A stretch of 64,000 nt of DNA from Pseudarthrobacter chlorophenolicus A6 (GTDB taxonomy: Bacteria; Actinomycetota; Actinomycetes; Actinomycetales; Micrococcaceae). Below are positions 53,512 to 63,050 of this stretch, in pieces. Under the pieces are notes generated by a model. It was not told the origin of the DNA and made no database searches. It saw nothing but the letters and a program-made list of their open reading frames with translations. Each line of letters opens with the position of its first letter. Position 1 is the first letter of the stretch. A program made the position numbers and the translations under genes. The stretch covers positions 1,240,097 through 1,304,096 of the forward strand of contig NC_011886.1 of assembly GCF_000022025.1 (NCBI RefSeq), in the 5' to 3' direction.

Positions 53512-54219
53512 CTAGGCCGTCACCGGAAGCGGGGCCCGGTGGTGCGCCGGTTCCTCCGTCAGCTTTCCCTGCTGCAGACGGAACCTGCGGTCGGTCTTGT
53601 TGGCCAGTGCACGGTCATGGGTCACCACCAGGATGGTGGTGTTGTGGTCGCGGCTGAGGGCGCTGAGGAGCGAGATGATGTGGTCCCCGGTCTGCTCGTC
53701 CAGGTTGCCCGTGGGCTCATCGGCCAGGATCAGCTTGGGCTCGTTGGCCAGGGCCCGGGCAATGGCGACGCGCTGCTGCTCGCCGCCCGAAAGCCGGTTG
53801 ATGCGCCGGTCGTGTTTGTCCGGAACCAGCTGGACCTGTTCCAACAGATCCTTGGCACGGCGCTGGCGGGCTGCCTTGCGCATCCCCGCGAACTCCATGG
53901 GCAGCATGACGTTGTCCACCGCGGAGAGGTTGGGGATCAGGTTGAACTGCTGGAAGACGAAGCCGATGTCCCGCCGGCGGTACTCGGTCAGTTTGGCGTC
54001 CGGCATCCCCGCCAGGCTTACGCCGTTGACGACGACGTCTCCGCTGGTGGGCTTGTCCAGCGCACCCAGGAGGGAGAGCAGTGTGCTCTTCCCGCTTCCG
54101 CTCTTTCCGACGATCGAGGCAAGCGTGCCCTGCTCGAGGACGAAGCTGACATCGTTGACCGGCTTGATGGTGCGGTCACCGGAGTTGAAAGTGCGGACCA
54201 GGTTTTTGACTTCAATCAT
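53512..54219 (-). CDS. MacB/LolD-type ABC transporter ATPase
   Basis: The 235-residue protein is a single ABC ATPase of the type that pairs with FtsX-like permeases. Walker A is GKSGSGKST, the signature is LSGGEQQRVAIARAL and Walker B is LILADEPTGNLD. The FVFQQFNLIPNLSAVDNVMLP Q-loop is typical of the MacB/LolD group. It starts two bases after the stop of the permease gene, which it presumably energises. Such pairs export peptides, antibiotics or lipids or transmit mechanical force. Substrate unknown. Confidence 0.95.
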   Translation of the reverse strand: MIEVKNLVRTFNSGDRTIKPVNDVSFVLEQGTLASIVGKSGSGKSTLLSLLGALDKPTSGDVVVNGVSLAGMPDAKLTEYRRRDIGFVFQQFNLIPNLSAVDNVMLPMEFAGMRKAARQRRAKDLLEQVQLVPDKHDRRINRLSGGEQQRVAIARALANEPKLILADEPTGNLDEQTGDHIISLLSALSRDHNTTILVVTHDRALANKTDRRFRLQQGKLTEEPAHHRAPLPVTA

Positions 54220-54221
54220 GG

Positions 54222-55676
54222 CTATTCTCCTCGCAGGACTTCGATGGGACGGATGCGTGCGGTGAGCAGCGCGGGAACCAGTGCGCCAATGATCGCGACG
54301 CCGAACACAGCGGCTATGCCGGCCGCGATGACTTCAGGGGAGGCGCTGGCAGTGACGGATGTGAGCAGCTGGGAGGCGCCGCCGAACGGATTCCCACCCT
54401 GGCCTCCGCCCGGAAAGCCTGCTCCGCCTCCGGGGACTCCGCCGGGCATGCCCCGCCCGGCGGTGGTTGCCGCCGTCGTGCTGGTGCTGTTGGTGCTGAT
54501 CAGGGCTGACGCGATGCCGCTGCTGGCAAACGCTGCGATGACGGCGCCCACGGCGCTGCCGAGTGCCGCGAGGACGAGGGCTTCAAGGACGAACTGCAGG
54601 CCGATAGTGCGATTAGGTGCGCCAATGGCTTTCAGGACGCCGATTTCCCGGCGGCGCTCGCGGACCAGCATCACCATGATCAACAGGATTATCAGGCCAG
54701 CGGTGCCGAGGGCGGCGACGAAGGCGATGAAGGAAATGTTCTTGACACTGCCCAGGGAGCTGACGGCGGTCTCCAGGTTTTGTCCCTGGGTGACGTCCGC
54801 CTTGTCAGTGCCGAGCGTGTCCTGCAGTGCGGTCTTGGTGGAATCGACGTTCTCCAGGGAATCCACCGTAACGATCATGCTGGACAGTTCATCCGGCAAT
54901 CCGGCCAGGGCCTGGGCTGTGGGGAGCGTGACGTAGACGGCATTGTTGCCGAACGTGGTTCCGGCATCGAACAGGCCGGCCACAGTGTAGGCCTGATCGT
55001 TGATGGTGAAGGTGGAGCCGACGGAGAGGTTGTTCTTTTCCGCCAGGGCGGTGCCCAGGAGGGCGTTCGTGGACTCGGCGGTGTAGTCACCCAGCCCCGC
55101 ACCAGCGGTGATGTTCAGTGCCTTGCCGGTGGTATCCACCTCGGCGCCAATGCCGGTGGCCGTGATGGGCAGCGACCGCATGGGTTGCGTGGTTGATGCG
55201 GATCCGGTGGTTCCATTTGACTGCTGGTTGCGGGTGCCGAGGGTTCCCGCGTCCACTGCCGCCGTGAGGCTGGTGGTCAGCGTTGTCGCGGCCTGCCCGC
55301 CAGGTCCGCCCTGCCCACCAGGGCCACCTTGGCCGGTTTGTCCCGCTGCCGCCTGGGCGGCAGCTTCCGTGGCGTTCCGGAGGCGGAGGGATGAGGTCCC
55401 GACGACGGCGCTCACGTTGGGAACGGCGGCTGCAGCGGTTGCCTGCTCGGTGGTGAGCGGCTCGCCGCCGCCTTCGAAGCCTTGCCCGCCAGCGGGGTTG
55501 ACGGTCAGGACCGTGCCCACGGAGGCATTGAGCTCTTGGACTTTCGCTCCCACGGCCTGGTTGGCCACCAGCATGGCCAGAGCCAGTCCAATGGCAACGG
55601 CCAGTACGGCGACGACGGCGGCAGTGCGCACCTTATTTCTGAAAGCATTGCCTACACTCCGGGCAAGGACGCTCAC
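54222..55676 (-). CDS. MacB-like ABC permease (FtsX domain)
   Basis: The 484-residue protein has one N-terminal helix (about residues 17-38), a large extracytoplasmic MacB_PCD-type domain and three C-terminal helices (starting about residue 320; ISFIAFVAALGTAGLIILLI, RRREIGVLKAIGAPNRTIGLQF is the FtsX signature). The outer domain contains a Gly/Gln-rich insertion (QTGQGGPGGQGGPGGQ), and the cytoplasmic end has a second Gly/Pro loop (GRGMPGGVPGGGAGFPGGGQ). GTG 55676 follows AGGAG; the longer frame is rejected. It forms an operon with the ATPase. Confidence 0.92.
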   Translation of the reverse strand: MSVLARSVGNAFRNKVRTAAVVAVLAVAIGLALAMLVANQAVGAKVQELNASVGTVLTVNPAGGQGFEGGGEPLTTEQATAAAAVPNVSAVVGTSSLRLRNATEAAAQAAAGQTGQGGPGGQGGPGGQAATTLTTSLTAAVDAGTLGTRNQQSNGTTGSASTTQPMRSLPITATGIGAEVDTTGKALNITAGAGLGDYTAESTNALLGTALAEKNNLSVGSTFTINDQAYTVAGLFDAGTTFGNNAVYVTLPTAQALAGLPDELSSMIVTVDSLENVDSTKTALQDTLGTDKADVTQGQNLETAVSSLGSVKNISFIAFVAALGTAGLIILLIMVMLVRERRREIGVLKAIGAPNRTIGLQFVLEALVLAALGSAVGAVIAAFASSGIASALISTNSTSTTAATTAGRGMPGGVPGGGAGFPGGGQGGNPFGGASQLLTSVTASASPEVIAAGIAAVFGVAIIGALVPALLTARIRPIEVLRGE

Positions 55677-55786
55677 GTTACTCCTATGGTTCGGGTGCCG
55701 GCCCTGGAGGCCAGCGACGGATCTACCCTCGCCGCGCATGCTGTGCAGGAATCTGGGTGAACCTGTGTTTGCCCTGTGAAGAACCC

Positions 55787-55816
55787 TTGACAGCCTTGTC
55801 ATGACGCGCGTAAGAA
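55787..55816 (+). promoter_or_regulatory. Promoter of the pectate lyase gene
   Basis: A consensus -35 TTGACA (55787-55792) is followed 18 bases on by TAAGAA (55811-55816). TGACA/TGTCA (55788-55792 and 55797-55801) forms a small inverted repeat over the -35, a possible repressor site. The leader would be about 95 nt. Confidence 0.55.
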
Positions 55817-55919
55817 TTAAGCAGTTGCTCGGAAACCGCTTTCTCAGCAATGGCTTCCCACCTATTCATCCGCACCCCTCAAGGCATGTGGTCTCTGTGG
55901 CATGCCGGAAATTAGGCCA

Positions 55920-57416
55920 ATGACGTCCCCTAAACGCGATAATGCACGCATTCCCACCTCCGGAAGGCTCCGGCGTCCCGCCGGAATCGCAGCATCGGCT
56001 GCCGCAATGGCACTCGCCGCGGGCCTTGCGGTGACTGCACCCGCAACCGCTGGCCCCGCCCCGACCGGCGGAGGAGTGATCAAAGCCGAAGATGCGGCAC
56101 CCACCGGTTGGGCCGCCGTCGGACGCGGAACAAATGGCGGCGCAGATGCCTCGGCCGAAAACCGCTACGAGGTGAGCACTCTGGCCGATCTAAAGGCAGC
56201 GCTCGCCAACAACGGCCAACCCACAGCGCCGAAAATCATCTACGTGAACGGCACCATCGACGGCAACCAAACTCCGGACGGGCGGATCCTCGGAGAGCAG
56301 GACTACGCTCCGGGCTACGACATCAACCAGTACATCTCCTGCTTTGGACCTGGCGGCAAGGTCTGGAGCGACCAGACTTTCGAGTACTGCAAAAAGCAGC
56401 GCCAGCTTCGGCAGACCGGCAGCAATAACATGAAGCGGCAGATCGAAGTCAGCCTGCCCAGCAACACCACACTGGTTGGCCTGGGTGGCAGCTCCGGATT
56501 CGTTGGCGCGAACATTGTGATTCTCAGCGCCACGAATGTGGTGATGCGGAACCTCAGCGTGGAAGCACCGGTGGACTTCTTCAGCACCTGGTCGCCGGAT
56601 GACGGCAACGGCGCGTGGAACGCTCGGTTCGACGCCGTCTCCTCGGTGACATCGGATCACCTGTGGATTGACCATGTCAGCCTTTCGGATGGCCGGTTCC
56701 CGGACAGCGAAGCTCCGAAGGGCCCCAACGGCAAGCCGGCCAACCGGCACGACGGCCTGCTTGACCTGAAGGACGGCACAGACTTCGTGACCATTTCCAA
56801 CAGCAGGCTCTCCAACCATGACAAGACCATGCTCTTGGGTTCCGGCGACGAACACGTTGACAAGGACGGCGGCAAGCTCCGCGTCAGCTACATCGGCAAC
56901 TACTTCGAGAACCTGCAGCAGCGCGCACCCCGCGTCCGGTTTGGCCAGGTCCACGTGGTCAACAACTACTTCTCCGGCAGCACGGACGATCCGTACTACC
57001 CGTTGGTAAGCGAGGCCCAGGGCGGCAGCAGCTACTTCCTCGGCGCCGGCTACCAGTCGCGGATCTTCTCCGAACACAATGCCTTCGAATTCACGGGGCC
57101 CGGCGCTGACCCGTCCATCATGGTCAGCAGCTACAACGGCAACCGGTTCAGCGACACCGGGTCCTGGTACAACGGGCAGCCCGCGGACCTGAACTCCATC
57201 GCCGGGGCCTCGTTTGAGCAGAACCGCGCGGAGGCACTGGCAGAGGCGGAAGCCAGCGGAGTTCAGGCCCCGGACTGGACGGGCTGGGACTTCACCACCG
57301 ACGTGGGCTGGGACCCCTCCGACGTCTACAGTTACAAAGCCTTCAGCACCCCGCAGGCAGTGAAGAACCATGCGCTGAAGTTCACTGGACCCGGAGTGCT
57401 CAAAGTTAAGCGGTAA
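55920..57416 (+). CDS. Secreted pectate lyase, polysaccharide lyase family 1
   Basis: The product has about 498 residues and a Sec signal peptide ending near residue 45 (ALAAGLAVTAPATAG). The mature part is a right-handed beta-helix of the PL1 type: DLKAALANNG and IYVNGTIDG open it, and NTTLVGLGG, NVVMRNLSVEAPVDFF, the WIDHVSLSDG motif and RAPRVRFGQVHVVNNYFSG carry the calcium-binding Asp and catalytic Arg regions. It cleaves polygalacturonate by beta-elimination outside the cell. ATG 55902 is a longer option. Such a gene fits a plant-litter or rhizosphere habitat. The sugar ABC system lies convergent next to it. Confidence 0.93.
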   Translation: MTSPKRDNARIPTSGRLRRPAGIAASAAAMALAAGLAVTAPATAGPAPTGGGVIKAEDAAPTGWAAVGRGTNGGADASAENRYEVSTLADLKAALANNGQPTAPKIIYVNGTIDGNQTPDGRILGEQDYAPGYDINQYISCFGPGGKVWSDQTFEYCKKQRQLRQTGSNNMKRQIEVSLPSNTTLVGLGGSSGFVGANIVILSATNVVMRNLSVEAPVDFFSTWSPDDGNGAWNARFDAVSSVTSDHLWIDHVSLSDGRFPDSEAPKGPNGKPANRHDGLLDLKDGTDFVTISNSRLSNHDKTMLLGSGDEHVDKDGGKLRVSYIGNYFENLQQRAPRVRFGQVHVVNNYFSGSTDDPYYPLVSEAQGGSSYFLGAGYQSRIFSEHNAFEFTGPGADPSIMVSSYNGNRFSDTGSWYNGQPADLNSIAGASFEQNRAEALAEAEASGVQAPDWTGWDFTTDVGWDPSDVYSYKAFSTPQAVKNHALKFTGPGVLKVKR

Positions 57417-57450
57417 GGCACTCCGCCTGCAACGGCTGTCGGAAACGGAA

Positions 57451-57482
57451 ACAGCCCGGCCCCCACATGGGAGCCGGGCTGT
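57451..57482. terminator. Bidirectional terminator between pectate lyase and the sugar-binding gene
   Basis: ACAGCCCGGC (57451-57460) pairs with GCCGGGCTGT (57473-57482), with CCC/GGG adding to the stem. It separates the two convergent genes. Confidence 0.85.
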
Positions 57483-57496
57483 GCCGTAAGGAGCTG

Positions 57497-58594
57497 TTAC
57501 TTGGTGATCGGGCCGAGTACCGGATCGTCCGTGTATGCGGTCTTCACGTTGGCGGCGGTGACGATGACCGGCTCCAGCAGGTAGGCCGGAACGGTCTTGA
57601 CGCCGTTGTTGTAGGAGTCCTTGTCGTTGATCTCCAGGTCCTTGCCGGCCTGGAGGTCCTTCACCATGGTGATGGCGTGCTCAACGAGCTTGCGGGTGTC
57701 CTTGTTGATGGTGGAGTACTGCTCGCCGGCCATGATCGACTTGACCGACTCAACCTCGGAGTCCTGGCCGGTCACCACGGGGAGCGGCTTGCCGGCAGCT
57801 TTGACGGAGGTCAGTACTGCGCGGGCCAGGGTGTCGTTGGGGGAGAGGACGCCGTCCAGGGAAGCGCTGGAGTAGCTGCCGGTCAGCAGTGTGTCAGCGC
57901 GGCGCTGGGCGTTCTCGGCCTTCCAACCCTGGGTGACAGCCTGTTCGAAGTTCGTCTGGCCGGACAGCACCTTCAGCGTACCGTCATCGATCTTCGGCTT
58001 CAGGACGCTCATGGCGCCGTCGAAGAAGACCTTGGCGTTGGCATCATCGGGGGAGCCGGCGAACAGTTCGATGTTGTACGGGCCATTGGGCTTCTTGGCC
58101 TTCAGTCCGTCCAGCAGCGCCTGGCCCTGCAATTCACCAACCTTGAAGTTGTCGTAGGCCACGTAGTAGTCCACGTTCTCGGTGTTCAGCAGCAGCCGGT
58201 CATAGGCAATGATGGTGGCGCCGGCATCCTTGGCCTGCTTGAGCTGGGTGCCCAGCTGGGAGCCGTCGATGGCGCCGACGATGATGACCTTGGCACCCTT
58301 GGTGACCATGGCGCTGATCTGGTTCTGCTGCTCGGACACGCCGCCGTTGGCGAACTGGACGTCAGCCTTGAAGCCCGCGCCGTTGAGGCCGTCATTGAAC
58401 AGCTTCTCCGCGAGGACCCAGTTTTCACTGGTCTTCTGGGGAAGCGCGACGCCGATGGAGGAGTTCTGTTCGAACCCGCCGGCGCCGCCGCTCGCTCCGC
58501 CCGATGGGGTTTCTGAGCGGCCGCAGCCCGTCAGCGCCAGTGCTGCGATGGCAGCTACCGCTGCGGCCTTTCCTGCTTTACCAAACATTCGCAT
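57497..58594 (-). CDS. ChvE-type sugar-binding lipoprotein of an ABC transporter
   Basis: The 365-residue protein has a lipobox (LTGC near residue 23) and a periplasmic-binding-type sugar domain: GVALPQKTSENW, AKVIIVGAIDGSQLG, IAYDRLLLNTENVDYYVAYDN and VVTGQDSEVESVKSIMAGEQ. These match the ChvE/multiple-sugar-binding group that recognises xylose, glucose, arabinose or galactose. It captures the sugar outside the membrane for the permease and ATPase upstream in the same operon. The start is ATG 58594, with AAAGAGAA upstream; ATG 58588 is possible. It is the last gene, which is the reverse of the usual order. Confidence 0.92.
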   Translation of the reverse strand: MRMFGKAGKAAAVAAIAALALTGCGRSETPSGGASGGAGGFEQNSSIGVALPQKTSENWVLAEKLFNDGLNGAGFKADVQFANGGVSEQQNQISAMVTKGAKVIIVGAIDGSQLGTQLKQAKDAGATIIAYDRLLLNTENVDYYVAYDNFKVGELQGQALLDGLKAKKPNGPYNIELFAGSPDDANAKVFFDGAMSVLKPKIDDGTLKVLSGQTNFEQAVTQGWKAENAQRRADTLLTGSYSSASLDGVLSPNDTLARAVLTSVKAAGKPLPVVTGQDSEVESVKSIMAGEQYSTINKDTRKLVEHAITMVKDLQAGKDLEINDKDSYNNGVKTVPAYLLEPVIVTAANVKTAYTDDPVLGPITK

Positions 58595-58645
58595 AGTTGG
58601 TTTTCTCTTTCTTTGTGATGGATTACCGCTAGTCGGTCGCAACGC

Positions 58646-59926
58646 TCAGGCTTCCCTGGCGATCGCTTCCTTGGTGGAGGTGGTTTCGTCGGGCTGGGTG
58701 GGGCTGCTGGGGCCACTCGACCGGCCCATGTTCCTGGTCAGCAGGCCGATGATGGACTTCTTGCCCTGGCTCTTGTTGTAGACGTCGAAGGCGACGGCGA
58801 TCAGCAGCACCAGGCCCTTGATGATCTGGGTGAGGTCGGCGCCGACGCCGAGCAGCTGGAGGCCGTTGTTCAGTACGGCCATGACCAGGCCACCGATGAT
58901 GGACCCGACCACGGTGCCCACGCCGCCGGTCACCGCGGCGCCGCCGATGAAGACTGCAGCGATGGCGTCCAGTTCCCAGCCCACGCCGTCGAACGGGCCA
59001 GATGCCGTGGAACGGCCCACGAAGATCATGCCGGCCAGGCCGGCCAGGATGGACATGTTCATCATCACCAGGAAGTTGACCTTCTTGGACTGCACACCGG
59101 AGAGTTCGGCCGCGTGCCGGTTACCGCCGACGGCGTAGACGTGGCGGCCCAGGATGGTGCGGGAGGAGATGAAGCCGTAGAGCAGCACCAGGACGGCCAG
59201 GATGAGGCCGGGGATGGGGAACGAGGTTCCGGGCCGGCCGGTGGCGAACAGGTAGGTGGCGTACAGGATGGCGCCGCAGACCAGGACCAGCTTCAGGGCC
59301 GTGACCCACATTTCCGGAACCTCGGCACCCAGGGCCTTGGCGCGGGCCCTGGAGCGCAGTTCTCCCCAGACCACGAACGCCGCGGCGGCGATGCCAAGGA
59401 GCAGGGTGAGGTTGTTGAACCCGGTGTCAGGCCCTACTTCCGGCAGGTAGCCGGAACCGAGGTACTGGAAATCGTTGGGGACGGGGATGGTGTTGGACTT
59501 GCCCACGAACTGGTTGAAGCCGCGGAACAGGAGCATGCCGGCCAGCGTGACGATGAAGGCAGGGATCCCCACATAGGCGGTCCACCACCCTTGCCAGGCA
59601 CCGATGGCGGCGCCGAGTACCAGGCCGAGCAGGACGCCCGCCCACCAGGGGATGCCCCAGTCGCGGATGGCCAGGGCAACGGTGACACCCACGAACGCCG
59701 CAACCGAACCGACGGAAAGGTCGATGTGGCCGGCGATGATCACCAGGACCATGCCGATGGCAAGGATCAGGATGTAGGAGTTGCCGTTGAAGAGGTTGAT
59801 GACGTTGCCGGGCGTCAGCGTCCGGCCTTCGGTGAAGATCTGGAAGAAGACGATCAGGGCCACCAGGGCGAAGATCATGCCGAATTGGCGGGTGTTGCCG
59901 CCAAACAGCTTTTTGAGGGCGTTCAT
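58646..59926 (-). CDS. Sugar ABC transporter permease (GguB/XylH-like)
   Basis: The 426-residue protein has about ten to twelve helices and belongs to the BPD_transp_2 branch used by ribose, xylose and ChvE systems. NLFNGNSYILILAIGMVLVIIAGHIDLSVGSVAAF is the conserved family segment (seen at about residues 42-77), and GAVTGGVGTVVGSIIGG-type sequence near the C-terminus is the coupling helix region. It forms the membrane channel with the ATPase 43 bases upstream. The short acidic C-terminus after NMGRSSGPSSPTQPDETTS is variable. Confidence 0.93.
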   Translation of the reverse strand: MNALKKLFGGNTRQFGMIFALVALIVFFQIFTEGRTLTPGNVINLFNGNSYILILAIGMVLVIIAGHIDLSVGSVAAFVGVTVALAIRDWGIPWWAGVLLGLVLGAAIGAWQGWWTAYVGIPAFIVTLAGMLLFRGFNQFVGKSNTIPVPNDFQYLGSGYLPEVGPDTGFNNLTLLLGIAAAAFVVWGELRSRARAKALGAEVPEMWVTALKLVLVCGAILYATYLFATGRPGTSFPIPGLILAVLVLLYGFISSRTILGRHVYAVGGNRHAAELSGVQSKKVNFLVMMNMSILAGLAGMIFVGRSTASGPFDGVGWELDAIAAVFIGGAAVTGGVGTVVGSIIGGLVMAVLNNGLQLLGVGADLTQIIKGLVLLIAVAFDVYNKSQGKKSIIGLLTRNMGRSSGPSSPTQPDETTSTKEAIAREA

Positions 59927-59969
59927 GGTCAGTCCTTGGGTCCGGAAGTTTCTGGGATGATCCAGGGGA

Positions 59970-61532
59970 TCAGGCGGCTTTGCGGTTGGGGTTGGAGGTC
60001 ATCAGCTTCATCAGGTTTTCCTGGCTGGCCTCGTCTTTATCCAGGACACCGGTGACGGTGCCTTCGAAGATGGTGTAGATGCGGTCGGACAGGCCCAGGA
60101 GTTCGGGGAGCTCGGAGGAAATGACAATCACTCCCTTGCCCTGGTTCGCCAGTTGCTGGATGATGCCGTAGATCTCGTACTTGGCTCCGACGTCGATGCC
60201 GCGGGTAGGTTCATCCAGGATCAGCAGGTCGGGGTCCGTGAACATCCATTTGGCCAGGACCACCTTTTGCTGGTTGCCGCCGGAGAGCTTGGCCACGCCT
60301 TCTTCCACCGACGGAGTTTTGGTGCGGAGGGACTTGCGGTACTGCTCGGCGACGGTGAATTCCTGGTTCGCGTCCACCACGGAATGGCGGCTGATCTTAC
60401 GAAGGTTGGCGGCCACCGTTGTGGTCTTGATGTCATCCAGGAGGTTCAGGCCCAGGGATTTGCGGTCTTCCGTCACGTAACCCAGCCCGGCATCGATGGC
60501 CTGGCGCACGGACTTGAGCGTGACTTCCTTGCCGTCCTTATATACGTGCCCGTCGATGAACCTCCCGTAGGACCGGCCGAAGACGGACCTGGCCAGTTCG
60601 GTGCGGCCAGCGCCCATCAGCCCGGCGAACCCGACGATCTCGCCCCGGCGCACGAAGAAGCTGGAGTTCTTGCACACCAGCCGGTCCTGCACGTTGGGGT
60701 GGCCCACCGTCCAGTTCTTCACCTCGAAGAAGACTTCGCCGATCTTGGGTGTGTGGTCCGGGAACCTGGACTCCAGGGTGCGGCCCACCATGCCCTTGAT
60801 GATCCGGTCCTCGTCCACGCCGTCCGCCTTTACATTCAGCGTCTCGATGGACTTGCCGTCGCGGATGATGGTGATCGAATCGGCGATCTGCTCAATCTCG
60901 TTGAGCTTGTGGGAAATGATGATGGAGGTGATGCCTTTGGCCTTCAGGCCTTTCATCAGGTCCAGCAGGTGCTGGGAGTCGGACTCGTTCAGGGCCGCCG
61001 TGGGTTCGTCCAGGATGAGGATCTTCACCGACTTGTTCAGCGCCTTGGCGATTTCGACGAGCTGCTGCTTGCCGACGCCGATTTCCTTGATGGGGGTGTC
61101 CGGATCCTCGCGCAGGCCCACGCGGGCCAGCAGGTCCAGGGAGCGCAGCCGGGCCTCGGACCAGTCGATAACGCCCCGCTTGGTGGGTTCGTTGCCCAGG
61201 AAGATGTTCTCCATGATGGACAACTCGGGAATCAGCGCCAGTTCCTGGTGGATGATCACGATGCCGGCGTGCTCGCTGGCCCGGATGTCCTTGAACTGCT
61301 GGACCTGCCCCTGGTAGACGATGTCGCCGTCGTAGCTGCCGTAGGGGTAAACGCCCGAAAGGACCTTCATCAGGGTGGACTTGCCAGCCCCGTTTTCGCC
61401 GCAGATGGCGTGGATTTCGCCTGCCTTTACCCGCAGGTTCACGTTGGCCAAGGCTTTAACGCCGGGGAATTCTTTGGTGATGGACCGCATCTCGAGGATG
61501 ATCGGCTCCGCTTGCGTGGTCTGGGACGTCAT
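59970..61532 (-). CDS. Sugar ABC transporter ATPase with two ABC domains (GguA/XylG-like)
   Basis: The 520-residue protein has tandem ATPase domains, as is usual for CUT2 sugar importers. The first is canonical: GENGAGKST (Walker A), [13 protein letters not shown] in place of LSGGQ, and [10 protein letters not shown]. The second has a degenerate P-loop ([13 protein letters not shown]) with [15 protein letters not shown] and [13 protein letters not shown]. Such asymmetry is typical of MglA/XylG. ATG 61532 follows TAGGGCAG, with GGAGGG further up. It is the first gene of the operon, and its promoter region (61533-61663) carries an inverted repeat and a motif shared with the ROK gene. Confidence 0.95.
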   Translation of the reverse strand: MTSQTTQAEPIILEMRSITKEFPGVKALANVNLRVKAGEIHAICGENGAGKSTLMKVLSGVYPYGSYDGDIVYQGQVQQFKDIRASEHAGIVIIHQELALIPELSIMENIFLGNEPTKRGVIDWSEARLRSLDLLARVGLREDPDTPIKEIGVGKQQLVEIAKALNKSVKILILDEPTAALNESDSQHLLDLMKGLKAKGITSIIISHKLNEIEQIADSITIIRDGKSIETLNVKADGVDEDRIIKGMVGRTLESRFPDHTPKIGEVFFEVKNWTVGHPNVQDRLVCKNSSFFVRRGEIVGFAGLMGAGRTELARSVFGRSYGRFIDGHVYKDGKEVTLKSVRQAIDAGLGYVTEDRKSLGLNLLDDIKTTTVAANLRKISRHSVVDANQEFTVAEQYRKSLRTKTPSVEEGVAKLSGGNQQKVVLAKWMFTDPDLLILDEPTRGIDVGAKYEIYGIIQQLANQGKGVIVISSELPELLGLSDRIYTIFEGTVTGVLDKDEASQENLMKLMTSNPNRKAA

Positions 61533-61591
61533 CTGCCCTAACCCTCCAATGCAATGACTTCTTTGTCCGGCCGGCAAAGCGCAGGGCCGTC

Positions 61592-61631
61592 TGATCCAAA
61601 AGTAAACTGGATCACAGCTATTGTCGTCAAG
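61592..61631 (-). promoter_or_regulatory. Promoter and operator candidate of the sugar ABC operon
   Basis: Read leftward, TTGACG (61630-61625) and TTTACT (61606-61601), 18 bases apart, form a promoter. TGATCC/GGATCA (61592-61597 and 61609-61614) is a 6-11-6 inverted repeat across the -10. CTTGACGACAATAG (61631-61618) matches a site ahead of the ROK gene. Control by the ROK protein is inferred. Confidence 0.5.
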
Positions 61632-61663
61632 TCTTGAACGCAATTGCCGGATAACGAAACGGT

Positions 61664-62854
61664 CTACATTTTGCGGATGCCCGCGTGTTGGAAGACCAGC
61701 GCCGCTGCGCCGAGGGCCTCAGCGCGGTCGCCAAGGGATGACATGGTGAGGGTGGTGGTCTCGCCAATGACGGGAACGGCGTGCCGCACGAGGCCCCGCC
61801 TGATGGGGTCCAGCAGCAGGTCTCCCAGGCCCGCCAGGGGCCCGCCCACCACAATGACTTCAGGGTTGATCAGGTTGGCCACGTTGCCAAGTGCGCGGCC
61901 CACAGAAAGGCCGGCGTCATCCACCACGCGAAGGGTGGCGGGGTCCCTGTTGAGCGCCTTCCGGACGATGTCCGCGGGGGTTAATGGGCGGTCCTCGCCC
62001 CGGCTCAGGAGTTCAATCATGGTGGTGGTGGACGCGATGGTTTCCAGGCAGCCCCGGTTGCCGCAGCGGCACACCAGGCCTTGCTCGTGGATGGTGGCGT
62101 GGCCGATTTCCCCGGTAATTCCGACGTTCCCGTAATAGGGGGCCCCGTTGAGTATGAGGCCTGCGCCGATGCCGGATCCGATCTTCAGGAACATGAGGTT
62201 ACTGACGCCGGTGTGCTGGCCCCACGTGACCTCGGACCAGGCCCCCAGGTTGGCGTCGTTATCAATGAATACGGGGATTTTCAGTGTGTCTTCCAAGTGC
62301 TGGAGGATGTTGATTCCCACCCATTCGGGCAAGATGGCGCCTTGCGCCACGGTGCCGGTGCGGCGGTCGATGGGGCCGGGGATCCCGACGCCGGCGCCCA
62401 CTACCGAGGCGCGTTCCGTTCCGCTTTCCTCAAGGAGTTTGGCGAGGAGGGCAACCGCTGCCCGGATGCCTTCCTCGGCCTGGTGGCCCAGCGGCAGCAT
62501 GACCGATTCTTCGGCGATTACGTGGTAGCTCAGGGAGGCCAGCACCACCCGCAGGTGCCGCCGGCCGAAGTCGATGCCGACGGCCACTGCGCCATTGCTG
62601 TTGAGCCGGACATTCAGCGCCCGGCGTCCGGAGCTGGTGATGGGTTCGGTGGACGCCAGCCCCGAGTCCAGCATGATTTTGACGATGTTGGAGACGGTGG
62701 CGGTGGAGAGTCCGGTCTGCCTGGCGAGCTCGGCCTGGGTGGATGGTCCGCCCATCAGGCTTTCGATGATCCGCTGCTGGTTCAGCTGGCGAAGCGCAGA
62801 CTGCGAGCCGGGGTTCTTGGGCTTGCTCCTCGTTGAGCGTGGGGTGGCGGACAT
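61664..62854 (-). CDS. ROK-family transcriptional regulator (NagC/XylR type)
   Basis: The 396-residue protein has an N-terminal winged helix (residues 18-75; [40 protein letters not shown]) fused to a ROK sugar-kinase-like domain. [13 protein letters not shown] and [17 protein letters not shown] are the ROK sugar and nucleotide elements, and [10 protein letters not shown] is the zinc motif. It sits immediately upstream of the sugar ABC operon on the same strand, so it is its likely regulator, responding to the imported sugar. A motif shared with the operon's promoter precedes it. Confidence 0.93.
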   Translation of the reverse strand: MSATPRSTRSKPKNPGSQSALRQLNQQRIIESLMGGPSTQAELARQTGLSTATVSNIVKIMLDSGLASTEPITSSGRRALNVRLNSNGAVAVGIDFGRRHLRVVLASLSYHVIAEESVMLPLGHQAEEGIRAAVALLAKLLEESGTERASVVGAGVGIPGPIDRRTGTVAQGAILPEWVGINILQHLEDTLKIPVFIDNDANLGAWSEVTWGQHTGVSNLMFLKIGSGIGAGLILNGAPYYGNVGITGEIGHATIHEQGLVCRCGNRGCLETIASTTTMIELLSRGEDRPLTPADIVRKALNRDPATLRVVDDAGLSVGRALGNVANLINPEVIVVGGPLAGLGDLLLDPIRRGLVRHAVPVIGETTTLTMSSLGDRAEALGAAALVFQHAGIRKM

Positions 62855-62878
62855 GCTAAGAACATTGCCCTATCTGCA

Positions 62879-62892
62879 CTCTTGTAGTCAAG
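62879..62892 (-). promoter_or_regulatory. Motif CTTGACTACAAGAG upstream of the ROK gene
   Basis: Read leftward it matches CTTGACGACAATAG of the ABC operon promoter at 12 of 14 positions and includes a TTGACT -35. It may be both a -35 and the ROK protein's own binding site (inferred). Confidence 0.45.
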
Positions 62893-63050
62893 AAGTTAAC
62901 GCATGAGTCATCCTGTGACTGGAACGGAGCCGCCAGGTCAATTGGCCCGCAGCCGCCCGGCTGTGGTGCAGATGGTCCTGCAGCACGGTCCCCGGCGGTG
63001 GCTACGCTGGACAAAGGACTCCAGCCGGGGGCCTGTCCGGAGTAGGGAAG

